This document shows, in pieces, positions 26,851 through 43,100 of a stretch of DNA of 64,000 bases. This DNA is from Hippophae tibetana. Lineage: Eukaryota > Streptophyta > Magnoliopsida > Rosales > Elaeagnaceae. The stretch spans positions 30,595,843 through 30,659,842 of the forward strand of contig CM072810.1 of NCBI GenBank assembly GCA_037013495.1, in the 5' to 3' direction. The position numbers and the translations under genes are program-made. Each line of letters begins with the position of its first letter. Position 1 is the stretch's first letter. Under the pieces are notes generated by a model. It was not told the origin of the DNA, searched no databases, and was given only the letters and a program-made list of their open reading frames with translations.

Positions 26851-29800
26851 ACCTAATCATGCTACAAAATAATTAGCTAATATCAATAATTAGAATTAGG
26901 AAAATAAATTGCTAAATTATCTAAACACGTCATTTATTAATAATTACTTAAATTAATAAATATATTATCAAATTATCATAAAAGTTATAAATAAAACTAT
27001 GAATGTATTTAAATTTAAGTGTAATATAAAAATAAATGCAATGGCTGTTGCAGCGCAAAGCATGAGTTATTATTGTTTCACGCAAGATTTGGGTTCGAAA
27101 CCCTAAATAAATATAGTTTTTAATTTTTTTTAAAAGAACATCTTCAACCTCTAGTCCGGTCAACTCTACTCGGTTTTGACTCCAGGGGAAACCCCTCCGT
27201 ATTTCACTATTAATGGGACGGAATTCGAACTTCTTGTTATCAGAGTTTTATTTTCGAGTGATTCATGGTCTCATTTTGAATCAAAAACGTCATTTTAAAT
27301 AAAAAGTTAATGAATGATTCAAATGAATGCTCACGATAAATTGTATTTATTTTCTTCATTGTTTTTCAAGTTTAAGTTAAAAGAATCACTCTAAAATCAA
27401 TATTGACACAATTTATAATTTTCAGCACTTACACGGGAATTCCAATAAATTTTTGATTTGATCCTCTCACTAGATTCTCAAACTTACTCTTTACTTTCTA
27501 ATTGTGTATATGAATGAATGAGGGAAATGTGAGAGAGCCTGATGCCTTTATAAAGGCTCTGTCATCACGAACCTCGTATAGCTTCGTAACCAACGTACGG
27601 TTTCAACGAAACCGAACCATTACCATCGTACATCGTTCTGTTGCACTACTTTCATGTTATAATAAAAACAAAGGGCATTAAAACTATTTTTATAAAAATT
27701 AAGGATATATATGAAAATATGCTAAAATATGGGACATCACTAATATTTTTTTGTTATAAATATAAGCTCCTTTTGAATAACAATTAAACACTACTTTAAA
27801 TTAATTAGTTAAAACAATATCATTCTACATTTAAAGAATGAAATTTCGAAATATTACAGAATTTTAAATTAATACTAATATAAATTATTACAACTCACAC
27901 TCCAAACCACACGTATACCTTAGAGAAGATTCAAACTCGCTACATTGAATGCTTTCAAAAAGTAGCTAATCATACTACAAGACAATTAGGTAATATCAAT
28001 AATTAGAATTAGGAAAATAAATTGCTAAATTATCTAAACACGTCATTTATTAATAATTACTTAAATTAATAAATATATTATCAAATTATCATAAAAGTTA
28101 TAAATAAAACTATGAATGTATCTAAATTTAAGTCTAATATAAAAATAAAGGCAATGGTTGTTGCGGCGCAAAGCATGAGTTATTATTGTTTCACGCAGAA
28201 CGTGGGTTCGAAACCCTCAATAAACATAGTTTTTAATTTTTTTTAAAAGAACATCTTTAACCTCCAGTCGGGTCAACTCTATTCGGTTTTGACTCTAGGG
28301 GAAACCCCTCCGTATTACACAATTATGGGGACGGAATTTGAACTTCTTGTTATCAGAGTTTTATTTTCGAGTGATTCATGGTCTCATTTTGAATCAAAAA
28401 CGTCATTTTAAATAAAAAGTTAATGAATGATTCAAATTAATGCTCATGATAAATTGGATTTATTTTCTTAATTGTTTTTCAAGTTTAAGTTAACAGAATC
28501 ACTCTAAAATCAATATTGACACAATTTATAATTTTCAGCACTTACACGGGAATTCCAAAAAAAATTTGATTTGATGCTCTCACTAGTTTCTCAAACTTTC
28601 TCCTTACTTTCTAATGGTGTATATGAATGAATGACTCAAAAGAAAGAGAACATGATGCCTTTATAAAGGCTCTATCATCACGAACCTCGTATAGCCTCGT
28701 AACCAACGTACGGTTTCAACGAAACCGAACCGTTACCACCGTCCATCGTTCTGTTGCACTACTTTCATGTTATAATAAAAACTAAGGGCATTAAAACTAT
28801 TTTTATAAATATTTAGGATATATATGAAAATATGCTAAAATAAGGGACATTACTAATACTTTTTTGTTATAAATATATGCTCCTTTTGAATAACAATTAA
28901 ACACTACTTTAAATTAATTTGTTAAAACAATATCAACCTACATTTAAAGAAAGAAATTTCAAAATATTTCAAAATTCTAAATTAACACTAATATAAATTA
29001 TTACAATTCACACTCCAAAACACACGTATACCTTAGAGAAGATTCAAACTCGCTACATTGAATGCTTTCAAAAAGTAGCTAATCATACTACAAGACAATT
29101 AGGTAATATCAATAATTAGAATTAGGAAAAAAATGCTAAATTATCTAAACACGTCATTTATTAATAATTACTTAAATTAATAAATATATTATCAAATTAT
29201 CATAAAAGTTATAAATAAAATTATGAATGTATCTAAATTTAAGTCTAATATAAAAATAAATGCAATGGATGTTTCAGCGCAAAGCATGAGTTATTATTGT
29301 TTCACGCAAGACTTGGATTCGAAACCCTAAATAAACATAGTTTTTAATTTTTTTAAAAGAACATCTTCAACCTCCAGTCCGGTCAACTCTACTCGGTTTT
29401 GACTCCAGGGGAAACCCCTCCGTATTTCACTATTAGGGGGATGGAATTCGACCTTCTTTTTTTCAGAGTTTTATTTTCGGGTGATTCATGGTCTCATTTT
29501 GAATCAAAAACGTCATTTTAAATAAAAAGTTAATGAATGATTCAAATGAATGCTCACTATAAATTGGATTTATTTTCTTCATTGTTTTTCAAGTTTAAGT
29601 TAACAGAATCACTCTAAAATCAATATTGACACAATTTATATTTTTCAGCACTTACACCGGAATTCCAATAAATTTTTTATTTGATCCTCTCACTAGTTTC
29701 TCAAACTTACTCTTTACTTTCTAATTGTGTATATGAATGAATGAGGGAAAAGTGAGAGAACCTGATTATAAAGGCTCTCTCATCACGAACCTCGTATAGC

Positions 29801-31239
29801 TTTGTAACCAACGTACGGTTTCAACGAAACCGAACCGTTACCACCATCCATCGTTCTGTTGCACTACTTTCATGTTACAATAAAAACTAAGGGCATTAAA
29901 ACTATTTTTATAAAAATTAAGGATATATATGAAAATATGCTAAAATAAGGGACATCAATAATACTTTTTTGTTATAAATATATGCTCCTTTTGAATAACA
30001 ATTAAAAACTACTTTAAATTAATTAGTTAAAAGAATATCAATCTACATTTATAGAAAGAAATTTCGAAATATTAAAAAATTCTAAATTAACACTAATATA
30101 AATTATTATAACTCATACACCAAAACACACGTATACCTTAGAGAAGATTCAAACTCGCTACATTGAATGCTTTCAAAAATTACCTAATCATGCTACAAGA
30201 CAATTAGCTAATATCAATAATTAGAATTAGGAAAATAAATTGCTAAATTATCTAAACACGTCATTTATTAATAATTACTTAAATTAATAAATATATTATC
30301 AAATTATCATAAAAGTTATAAATAAAACTATGAATGTATCTAAATTTAAGTCTAATATAAAAATAAATGCAATGGTTGTTGCGGCACAAAGCTTGAGTTA
30401 TTATTGTTTCACGGAGGACATGGGTTTGAAACCCTCAATAAACATAGTTTTTAATTTTTTTTAAAAGAACATCTTCAACCTCTAGTCGTGTCAACTCTAT
30501 TCGGTTTTGACTCTAGGGGAAACCCCTCCGTATTTCACTATTATGGGGACGGAATTCGAACTTCTTGTTATCAGAGTTTTATTTTCGAGTGATTCATGGT
30601 CTCATTTTGAATCAAAAATGTCATTTTAAATAAAAAGTTAATGAATGATTCAAATTAATGCTCACGATAAATTGGATTTATTTTCTTCATTGTTTTTCAA
30701 GTTTAAGTTAACAGAATCACTCTAAAATCAATATTTATACAATTTATAATTTTCAGCACTTACACGGGAATTCCAATAAATTTTTAATTTGATGCTCTCA
30801 CTAGTTTCTCAAACTTACTACTTACTTTCTAATGGTGTATATGAATGAATGACTGAAAAGAAAGAGAACCTGATGCCTTTATAAAGGCTCTGTCATCACG
30901 AACCTCGTATAGCCTCGTAACCAACGTACGGTTTCAACGAAACCGAACCGTTACCACCGTCCATCGTTCTGTTGCACTTCTTTCATGTTATAATAAAAAC
31001 TAAGGGCATTAAAACTATTTTTTAAAAATATTTAGGATATATATGAAAATATGCTAAAATAAGGGACATCACTAATACTTTTTTGTTATAAATATATGCT
31101 CCTTTTGAATAACAATTAAACACTACTTTAAATTAATTAGTTAAAACAATATCAACCTACATTTAAAGAAAGAAATTTCGAAATATTACAAAATTCTAAA
31201 TTAACACTAATATAAATTATTACAACTCACACTCCAAAA

Positions 31240-34200
31240 CACACGTATACCTTAGAGAAGATTCAAACTCGCTACATTGAATGCTTTCAAAAAGTAGCTA
31301 ATCATACTACAAGACAATTAGGTAATATCAATAATTAGAATTAGGAAAAAAATGCTAAATTATCTAAACACCTCATTTATTAATAATTACTTAAATTAAT
31401 AAATATATTATCAAATTATCATAAAAGTTATAAATAAAACTATGAATGTATCTAAATTTAAGTCCAATATAAAAATAAAAGCAATGGCTGTTGCAGCACA
31501 AAGCATGAGTTATTATTGTTTCACGCAAGACTTGGGTTCGAAACCCTAAATAAACATAGTTTTTAATTTTTTTTAAAAGAACATCTTCAACCTCTAGTCG
31601 GGTCAACTCTACTCGGTTTTGACTCCAGGGGAAACCCCTCCGTATTTCACTATTATGGGGACGGAATTTGAACTTCTTGTTATCAGAGTTTTATTTTCGA
31701 GTGATTCATGGTCTCATTTTGAATCAAAAACGTCATTTTAAATAAAAAGTTAATGAATGATTCAAATTAATGCTCACGATAAATTGTATTTATTTTCTTC
31801 ATTGTTTTTCAAGTTTAAGTTAACAGAATCACTCTAAAATCAATATTGACACAATTTATAATTTTCAGCACTTACACGGGAATTCCAATAAATTTTTGAT
31901 TTGATCCTCTCACTAGTTTCTCAAACTTACTCTTTACTTTCTAATTGTGTATATGAATGAATGAGGGAAATGTGAGAGAACCTGATGCCTTTATAAAGGC
32001 TCTGTCATCACGAACCTCGTATAGCTTCGTAACCAACGTACGGTTTCAACGATACCGAACCATTACCATCGTACATCGTTCTGTTGCACTACTTTCATGT
32101 TATAATAAAAACTAAGGGCATTAAAACTATTTTTATAAAAATTAAGGATATATATGAAAATATGCTAAAATATGTAACATCACTAATACTTTTTTGTTAT
32201 AAATATAAGCTCCTTTTGAATAACAATTAAACACTACTTTAAATTAATTAGTTAAAAGAATATCAATCTACATTTATAGAAAGAAATTTTGAAATATTAC
32301 AAAATTCTAAATTAACACTAATATAAATTATTATAACTCACACACCAAAACACACGTATACCTTAGAGAAGATTCAAACTCGCTACATTGAATGCTTTCA
32401 AAAAGTAGCTAATCATGCTACAAGACAATTAGGTAACATCAATAATTAGAATTTGGAAAAAAATGCTAAATTATCTAAACACGTCATTTATTAATAATTA
32501 CTTAAATTAATAAATATATTATCAAATTATCATAAAAGTAATAAATAAAACTATGAATGTATCTAAATTTAAGTCTAATATAAAAATAATTGCAATTGTT
32601 GTTGCTTCCTAATGCATGAGTTATTATTGTTTCACGCAGGACTTGGGTTTGAAACCCTCAATAAACATAGTTTTTGATTTTTTTTAAAAGAACATCTTCA
32701 ACCTCTAGTCGGGTAAACTCTACTCGGTTTTGACTCCAGGAGAAACCTCTCCGTATTTTACTATTATGATGACGGAATTCGACCTTCGTTTTATCAAAGT
32801 TTTGTTTTCGAGTGATTCATGGTCTCTTTTTGAATCAAAAAGGTCAATTTAAATAAAAAGTTCATGAATGATTCAAATGAATGCTCACGATAAATTGGAT
32901 TTATTTTCTTCATTGTTTTTCAAGTTTAAGTTAACAAAATCACTCTAAAATCAATATTAACACAATATATAATTTTCAGCGCTTACACAGGAATTCCAAT
33001 AAATTTTTGATTTGATGCTCTCACTAGTTTCTCAAACTTACTCTTTACTTTCTAATTGTGTATATGAATGAATGAGGGAAAAGTGAGAGAACCTGATTAT
33101 AAAGGCTCTCTCATCACGAACCTCGTATAGCTTTGTAACCAACGTATGGTTTCAACGAAACCGAACCGTTACCACCATCCATCGTTCTGTTGCATTACTT
33201 TCCTGTTATAATAAAAACTAAGGGCATTAAAACTATTTTTATAAAAATTAAGGATATATATGAAAATATGCTAAAATAAGGGACATGAATAATACTTTTC
33301 TGTTATAAATATATGCTCCTTTTGAATAACAATTAAACACTACTTTAAATTAATTAGTTAAAAGAATATCAATCTACATTTATAGAAAGAAATTTCGAAA
33401 TATTAAAAAATTCTAAATTAACACTAATATAAATTATTATAACTCATACACCAAAACACAAGTATACCTTAGAAAAGATTCAAACTCGCCATATTGAATG
33501 CTTTCAAAAAGTACCTAATCATGCTACAAAACAATTAGCTAATATCAATAATTAGAATTAGGAAAATAAATTGCTAAATTATCTAAACACGTCATTTATT
33601 AATAATTACTTAAATTAATAAATATATTATCAAATTATCATAAAAGTTATAAATAAAACTATGAATGTATTTAAATTTAAGTCTAATATAAAAATAAATG
33701 CAATGGCTGTTGCAGCGCAAAGCATGAGTTATTATTGTTTCACGCAAGACTTGGGTTCGAAACCCTAAATAAACATAGTTTTTAATTTTTTTTAAAAGAA
33801 CATCTTCAACCTCTAGTCCGGTCAACTCTACTCGGTTTTGACTCCAGGGGAAACCCCTCCATATTTCACTATTATGGGGACGGAATTCGAACTTCTTGTT
33901 ATCAGAGTTTTATTTTCGAGTGATTCATGGTCTCATTTTGAATCAAATACGTCATTTTAAATAAAAAGTTAATGAATGATTCAAATGAAGGCTCACGATA
34001 AATTGTATTTATTTTCTTCATTGTTTTTCAAGTGTAAGTTAACAGAATCACTCTAAAATCAATATTGACATAATTTATAATTTTCAGCACTTACATGGGA
34101 ATTCCAATAAAATTTTGATTTGATCCTCTCACTAGTTTCTCAAACTTACTCTTTACTTTCTAATTGTGTATATGAATGAATGAGGGAAATGTGAGAGAGC

Positions 34201-37200
34201 CTGATGCCTTTATAAAGGTCTGTCATCACGAACCTCGTATAGCTTCGTAACCAACGTACGGTTTCAACGAAACCGAACCATTACCATCGTACATCGTTCT
34301 GTTGCACTACTTTCATGTTAAAATAAAAACTAAGGGCATTAAAACTATTTTTATAAAAATTAAGGATATATATGAAAATATAAGAAAATATGGGACATCA
34401 CTAATACTTTTTTGTTATAAATATAAGCTCCTTTTGAATAACAATTAAACACTACTTTAAATTAATTAGTTAAAACAATATCAATCTACATTTAAAGAAT
34501 GAAATTTCGAAATATTACAGAATTTTAAATTAATACTAATATAAATTATTACAACTCACACACCAAAACACACGTATACCTTAGAGAAGATTGAAACTCG
34601 CTACATTGAATGCTTTCAAAAAGTACCTAATCATGCTACAAGACAATTAGCAAAGATCCATAATTAGAATTAGGAAAATAAATTGCTAAATTATCTAAAC
34701 ACGTCATTTATTAATAATTACTTAAATTAATAAATATATTATCAAATTATCATAAAAGTAATAAATAAAACTATGAATGTATCTAAATTTAAGTCTAATA
34801 TAAAAATAATTGCAATGGTTGTTGCTTCCCAATGCATGAATTATTATTGTTTCACGCAGCACTTGGGTTTGAAACCCTCAATAAACATAGTTTTTGATTT
34901 TTTTTTAAAAGAACATCTTCAACCTCTAGTCGGGTCAATTCTACTCGGTTTTGACTCTAGGGGAAACCCATCCGTATTTTACTATTATGAGGACGGAATT
35001 CGACCTTCGTTTTATAAAAGTTTTGTTTTCGAGTGATTCATGGTCTCTTTTTGAATCAAAAAGGTCAATTTAAATAAAAAGTTAATGAATGATTCAAATG
35101 AATGCTCACGATAAATTGGATTTATTTTCTTCATTGTTTTTCAAGTTTAAGTTAACAGAATCACTCTAAAATCAATATTAACACAATATATAATTTTCAG
35201 CACTTACAGAGGAATTCCAATAAATTTTTGATTTGATGCTCTCACTAGTTTCTCAAACTTACTCTTTACTTTCTAATTGTGTATATGAATGAATTAGGGA
35301 AAAGTGAGATAACCTGATTATAAAGGCTCTCTCATCAAGAACCTCGTATAGCTTTGTAACCAACGTACGGTTTCAACGAAACCGAACCGTTACCACCATC
35401 CATCGTTCTGTTACACTACTTTCCTTTTATAATAAAAACTAAGGGCATTAAAACTATTTTTATAAAAATTAAGGATATATATGAAAATTTGCTAAAATAA
35501 GGGACATCAATAATACTTTTTTGTTATAAATATATGCTCCTTTTGAATAACAATTAAACACTACTTTAAATTAATTAGTTAAAAGAATATCAATCTACAT
35601 TTATAGAAAGAAATTTCGAAATATTAAAAAATTCTAAATTAACACTAATATAAATTATTATAACTCATACACCAAAACACACGTATACCTTAGAGAAGAT
35701 TCAAACTCGCTACATTGAATGCTTTCAAAAAGTACCTAATCATGCTACAAAACAATTAGCTAATATCAATAATTAGAATTAGGAAAATAAATTGCTAAAT
35801 TATCTAAACACGTCATTTATTAATAATTACTAAAATTAATAAATATATTATCAAATTATCATAAAAGTTATAAATAAAACAATGAATGTATCTAAATTTA
35901 AGTCTAATATAAAAATAAATGCAATGGCTGTTGTAGCGCAAAGCATGAGTTATTATTGTTTCACGCAAGACTTGGGTTCGAAACCCTAAATAAACATAGT
36001 TTTTAATTTTTTTTAAAAGAACATCTTCAACCTCTAGTCCGGTCAACTCTACTCGGTTTTGACTCCATGGGAAACCCCTCCGTATTTCACTATCATGGGG
36101 ACGGAATTCGAACTTCTTGTTATCAGAGTTTTATTTTCGAGTGATTCATGGTCTTATTTTGAATCAAAAACGTCATTTTAAATAAAAAGTTAATAAATGA
36201 TTCAAATGAATGCTCACGATAAATTGTATTTATTTTCTTCATTGTTTTTCAAGTTTAATTTAACAGAATGACTCTAAAATCAATATTGACACAATTTATA
36301 ATTTTCAGCACTTACACGGGAATTCCAATAAATTTTTGATTTGATGCTCTCACTAGTTTCTCAAACTTACTCTTTACTTTCTAATTGTGTATATGAATGA
36401 AGGAGGGAAAAGTGAGAGAACCAGATTATAAAGGCTCTGTCATCACGAACCTCGTATAGCTTCCTAACCAACGTACGGTTTCAACGAAACCGAACCATTA
36501 CCATCGTACATCGTTCTGTTGCACTACATTCATGTTAAAATAAAAACTAAGGGCATTAAAACTATTTTTATAAAAATTAAGGATATATATGAAAATATAA
36601 TAAAATATGGGACATCACTAATACTTTTTTGTTATAAATATAAGCTCCTTTTGAATAACAATTAAACACTACTTTAAATTAATTAGTTAAAACAATATCA
36701 ATCTACATTTAAAGAATGAAATTTCGAAATATTACAGAATTTTAAATTAATACTAATATAAATTATTACAACTCACACACCAAAACACACGTATACCTTA
36801 GAGAAGATTGAAACTCGCTACATTGAATGCTTTCAAAAAGTACCTAATCATGCTAAAAGACAATTAACAAAGATCCATAATTAGAATTAGGAAAATAAAT
36901 TGCTAAATTATCTAAACACGTCATTTATTAATAATTACTTAAATTAATAAATATATTATCAAATTATCATAAAAGTAATAAATAAAACTATGAATGTATC
37001 TAAATTTAAGTCTAATATAAAAATAATTGCAATGGTTGTTGCTTCCCAATGCATGAATTATTATTGTTTCACACAGCACTTGGGTTTGAAACCCTCAATA
37101 AACATAGTTTTTGATTTTTTTTAAAAGAACATCTTCAACCTCTAGTCGGGTCAACTCTACTCGGTTTTGACTCTAGGGGAAACCCCTCCGTATTTTACTA

Positions 37201-40108
37201 TTATGAGGACGGAATTCGACCTTCGTTTTATCAAAGTTTTGTTTTCGAGTGATTCATGGTCTCTTTTTGAATCAAAAAGGTCGATTTAAATAAAAAGTTA
37301 ATGAATGATTCAAATGAATGCTCACGATAAATTGGATTTATTTTCTTCATTGTTTTTCAAGTTTAAGTTAACAGAATCACTCTAAAATCAATATTAACAC
37401 AATATATAATTTTCAGCACTTACAGAGGAATTCCAATAAATTTTTGATTTGATGCTCTCACTAGTTTCTCAAACTTACTCTTTACCTTCTAATTGTGTAT
37501 ATGAATGAATTAGGGAAAAGTGAGAGAACCTGATTATAAAGGCTCTCTCATCAAGAACCTCGTATAGCTTTGTAACCAACGTACGGTTTCAACGAAACCG
37601 AACCGTTACCACCATCCATCGTTCTGTTGCACTACTTTCCTTTTATAATAAAAACTAAGGGCATTAAAACTATTTTTATGAAAATTAAGGATATATATGA
37701 AAATTTGCTAAAATAAGGGACATCAATAATACTTTTTTGTTATAAATATATGCTCCTTTTGAATAACAATTAAACACTACTTTAAATTAATTAGTTAAAA
37801 GAATATCAATCTACATTTATAGAAAGAAATTTCGAAATATTAAAAAATTCTAAATTAACACTAATATAAATTATTATAACTCATACACCAATACACACGT
37901 ATACCTTAGAGAAGATTCAAACTCGCTACATTGAATGCTTTCAAAAAGTACCTAATCATGCTACAAAACAATTAGCTAATATCAATAATTAGAATTAGGA
38001 AAATAAATTGCTAAATTATCTAAACACGTCATTTATTAATAATTACTTAAATTAATAAATATATTATCAAATTATCATAAAAGTTATAAATAAAACTATG
38101 AATGTATCTAAATTTAAGTCTAATATAAAAATAAATGCAATGGCTGTTGTAGCGCAAAGCATGAGTTATTATTGTTTCACGGAAGACTTGGGTTCGAAAC
38201 GCTAAATAAACATAGTTTTTAATTTTTTTTAAAAGAACATCTTCAACCTCTAGTCCGGTCAACTCTACTCGGTTTTGACTCCATGGGAAACCCCTCCGTA
38301 TTTCACTATTATGGGGACGGAATTCGAACTTCTTGTTATCAGAGTTTTATTTTCGAGTGATTCATGGTCTCATTTTGAATTAAAAACGTCATTTTAAATA
38401 AAAAGTTAATAAATGATTCAAATGAATGCTCACGATAAATTGTATTTATTTTCTTCATTGTTTTTCAAGTTTAAGTTAACAGAATCACTCTAAAATCAAT
38501 ATTGACACAATTTATAATTTTCAGCACTTACACGGGAATTCCAATAAATTTTTGATTTGATGCTCTCACTAGTTTCTCAAACTTACTCTTTACTTTCTAA
38601 TTGTGTATATGAATGAAGGAGGGAAAAGTGAGAGAACCAGATTATAAAGGCTCTGTCATCACGAACCTCGTATAGCTTCGTAACCAACGTACGGTTTCAA
38701 CGAAACCGAACCATTACCATCGTACATCGTTCTGTTGCACTGCTTTCATGTTATAATAAAAACTAAGGGCATTAAAACTATTTTTATAAAAATTAAGGAT
38801 ATATATGAAAATATGCTAAAATATGGGACATCACTAATACTTTTTTGTTATAAATATAAGCTCCTTTTGAATAACAATTAAACACTACTTTAAATTAATT
38901 AGTTAAAAGAATATCAATCTACATTTATAGAAAGAAATTTCGAAATATTACAAAATTCTAAATTAACACTAATATAAATTATTATAACTCACACACCAAA
39001 ACACACGTATACCTTAGAGAAGATTCAAACTCGCTACATTGAATGCTTTCAAAAAGTAGCTAATCATGCTACAAGACAATTAGGTAACATCAACAACTAG
39101 AATTTGGAAAAAAAATGCTAAATTATCTAAACACGTCATTTATTAATAATTACTTAAATTAATAAATATATTATCAAATTATCATAAAAGTAATAAATAA
39201 AACTATGAATGTATCTAAATTTAAGTCTAATATAAAAATAATTGCAATGGTTGTTGCTTCCCAATGCATGAGTTATTATTGTTTCACGTAGCACTTGGGT
39301 TTGAAACCCTCAATAAACATAGTTTTTGATTTTTTTAAAAGAACATCTTCAACCTCTAGTCGGGTCAACTCTACTCGGTTTTGACTCCAGGGGAAACCCC
39401 TCTGTATTTTACTATTATGAGGACGGAATTCGACCTTCGTTTTATCAAAGTTTTGTTTTCGAGTGATTCATGGTCTCTTTTTGAATCAAAAAGGTCAATT
39501 TAAATAAAAAGTTAATGAATGATTCAAATGAATGCTCGCGATAAATTGGATTTATTTTCTTCATTGTTTTTGAAGTTTAAGTTAAAAGAATCACTCTAAA
39601 ATCAATATTGACACAATATATAATTTTCAGCACTTACACAGGAATTCCAATAAATTTTTGATTTGATGCTCTCACTAGTTTCTCAAACTTACTCTTTACT
39701 TTCTAATTGTGTATATGAATGAATGAGGGAAAAGTGAGAGAACCTGATTATAAAGGCTCTCTCATCACGAACCTCGTATAGCTTTGTAACCAACGTACGG
39801 TTTCAACGAAACCGAACCGTTACCACCATCCATCGTTCTGTTGCACTACTTTCATGTTACAATAAAAACTAAGGGCATTAAAACTATTTTTATAAAAATT
39901 AAGGATATATATGAAAATATGCTAAAATAAGGGACATCAATAATACTTTTTTGTTATAAATATATGCTCCTTTTGAATAACAATTAAAAACTACTTTAAA
40001 TTAATTAGGTAAAAGAATATCAATCTACATTTATAGAAAGAAATTTCGAAATATTAAAAAATTCTAAATTAACACTAATATAAATTATTATAACTCATAC
40101 ACCAAAAC
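31240..40108. repeat. Higher-order repeat, 8 monomers (~8869 bp), copy 1
   Basis: Landmarks are at 31535, 32646, 33754, 34866, 35975, 37083, 38191 and 39298. Each has a partner in the next copy 8866-8870 bp downstream. Private variants shared with copy 2 include 'ggacatgaataatac' (33283), 'caacaactagaatttgg' (39092), 'cacgtagcac' (39286) and 'atgctcgcg' (39535). Inside the unit, monomers 32/33 and 34/35 form a dimer (about 2217 bp). Even-numbered monomers carry the decayed box GGTTTGAAACC and odd-numbered ones the intact box. Boundaries are approximate, within about 60 bp. Confidence 0.93.
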
Positions 40109-43100
40109 ACACGTATACCTTAGAGAAGATTCAAACTCGCTACATTGAATGCTTTCAAAAAGTAGCTAATCATACTACAAGACAATTAGGTAATATCAAT
40201 AATTAGAATTAGGAAAAAAAATGCTAAATTATCTAAACACCTCATTTATTAATAATTACTTAAATTAATAAATATATTATCAAATTATCATAAAAGTTAT
40301 AAATAAAACTATGAATGTATCTAAATTTAAGTCTAATATAAAAATAAAAGCAATGGCTGTTGCAGCGCAAAGCATGAGTTATTATTGTTTCACGCAAGAC
40401 TTGGGTTCGAAACCCTCAATAAACATAGTTTTTAATTTTTTTTAAAAGAACATCTTCAACCTCTAGTCGGGTCAACTCTACTCGGTTTTGACTCCAGGGG
40501 AAACCCCTCCGTATTTCACTATTATGGGGACGGAATTCAAAATTCTTGTTATCAGAGTTTTATTTTCGAGTGATTCATGGTCTCATTTTGAATCAAAAAC
40601 GTCATTTTAAATAAAAAGTTAATGAATGATTCAAATTAATGCTCACGATAAATTGTATTTATTTTCTTCACTGTTTTTCAAGTTTAAGTTAACAGAATCA
40701 CTCTAAAATCAATATTGACACAATTTATAATTTTCAGCACTTACACGGGAATTCCAATAAATTTTTGATTTGATCCTCTCACTAGTTTCTCAAACTTACT
40801 CTTTACTTTCTAATTGTGTATATGAATGAATGAGGGAAATGTGAGAGAACCTGATGCCTTTATAAAGGCTCTGTCATCACGAACCTCGTATAGCTTCGTA
40901 ACCAACGTACGGTTTCAACGATACCGAACCATTACCATCGTACATCGTTCTGTTGCACTACTTTCATGTTATAATAAAAACTAAGGGCATTAAAACTATT
41001 TTTATAAAAATTAAGGATATATATGAAAATATGCTAAAATATGTAACATCACTAATACGTTTTTGTTATAAATATAAGCTCCTTTTGAATAACAATTAAA
41101 CACTACTTTAAATTAATTAGTTAAAAGAATATCAATCTACATTTATAGAAAGAAATTTTGAAATATTACAAAATTCTAAATTAACACTAATATAAATTAT
41201 TATAACTCACACACCAAAACACACGTATACCTTAGAGAAGATTCAAACTCGCTACATTGAATGCTTTCAAAAAGTAGCTAATCATGCTACAAGACAATTA
41301 GGTAACATCAATAATTAGAATTTGGAAAAAAATGCTAAATTATCTAAACACGTCATTTATTAATAATTACTTAAATTAATAAATATATTATCAAATTATC
41401 ATAAAAGTAATAAATAAAACTATGAATGTATCTAAATTTAAGTCTAATATAAAAATAATTGCAATTGTTGTTGCTTCCTAATGCATGAGTTATTATTGTT
41501 TCACGCAGGACTTGGGTTTGAAACCCTCAATAAACATAGTTTTTGATTTTTTTTAAAAGAACATCTTCAACCTCTAGTCGGGTAAACTCTACTCGGTTTT
41601 GACTCCAGGGGAAACCTCTCCGTATTTTACTATTATGAGGACGGAATTCGACCTTCGTTTTATCAAAGTTTTGTTTTCGAGTGATTCATGGTCTCTTTTT
41701 GAATCAAAAAGGTCAATTTAAATAAAAAGTTAATGAATGATTCAAATGAATGCTCACGATAAATTGAATTTATTTTCTTCATTGTTTTTCAAGTTTAAAT
41801 TAACAGAATCACTCTAAATTCAATATTGACACAATTTATAATTTTCAGCACTTACACGAGAATTTCAATAAATTTTTGATTTGATGCTCTCACTAGTTTC
41901 TCAAACTTACTCTTTACTTTCTAATTGTGTATATGAATGAATGAGGGAAAAGTGAGAGAACCTGATTATAAAGGCTCTCTCATCACGAACCTCGTATAGC
42001 TTTGTAACCAACGTACGGTTTCAACGAAACTGAACCGTTACCACCATCCATCGTTCTGTTGCACTACTTTCCTATTATAATAAAAACTAAGGGCATTAAA
42101 ACTATTTTTATAAAAATTAAGGATATATATGAAAATATGCTAAAATAAGGGACATGAATAATACTTTTCTGTTATAAATATATGCTCCTTTTGAATAACA
42201 ATTAAACACTACTTTAAATTAATTAGTTAAAAGAATATCAATCTACATTTATAGAAAGAAATTTCGAAATATTAAAAAATTCTAAATTAACACTAATATA
42301 AATTATTATAACTCATACACCAAAACACACGTATACCTTAGAGAAGATTCAAACTCGCTATATTGAATGCTTTCAAAAAGTACCTAATCATGCTACAAAA
42401 CAATTAGCTAATATCAATAATTAGAATTAGGAAAATAAATTGCTAAATTATTTAAACACGTCATTTATTAATAATTACTTAAATTAATAAATATATTATC
42501 AAATTATCATAAAAGTTATAAATAAAACTATGAATGTATTTAAACTTAAGTCTAATATAAAAATAAATGCAATGGCTGTTGCAGCGCAAAGCATGAGTTA
42601 TTATTGTTTCACGCAAGACTTGGGTTCGAAACCCTAAATAAACATAGTTTTTAATTTTTTTTAAAAGAACATCTTCAACCTCTAGTCCGGTCAACTCTAC
42701 TCGGTTTTGACTCCAGGGGAAACCCCTCCGTATTTCACTATTATGGGGACGGAATTCGAACTTCTTGTTATCAGAGTTTTATTTTCGAGTGATTCATGGT
42801 CTCATTTTGAATCAAATACGTCATTTTAAATAAAAAGTTAATGAATGATTCAAATGAATGCTCACGATAAATTGTATTTATTTTCTTCATTGTTTTTCAA
42901 GTTTAAGTTAACAGAATCACTCTAAAATCAATATTGACACAATTTATAATTTTCAGCACTTACACGGGAATTCCAATAAATTTTTGATTTGATCCTCTCA
43001 CTAGTTTCTCAAACTTACTCTTTACTTTCTAATTGTGTATATGAATGAATGAGGGAAATGTGAGAGAGCCTGATGCCTTTTTAAAGGCTCTGTCATCACG

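Larger units (their letters stand above)
24069..31239. repeat. Satellite block 5: monomers 23-28, mixed
   Basis: Landmarks are at 24889, 25999, 27092, 28205, 29316 and 30423. A four-monomer echo is visible: 'ggaattcc' followed by an A run, then 'gaatgactcaaaa', lies near 24122-24210 and again near 28550-28640. Monomer 25 has a 14-bp deletion at 26840/26841. The 5-bp deletion that destroys the 14-bp palindrome is first seen at 26446-26449. Box variants are GGTTTGAAACC (monomers 24 and 28) and GATTCGAAACC (27). No gene is present. Confidence 0.9.
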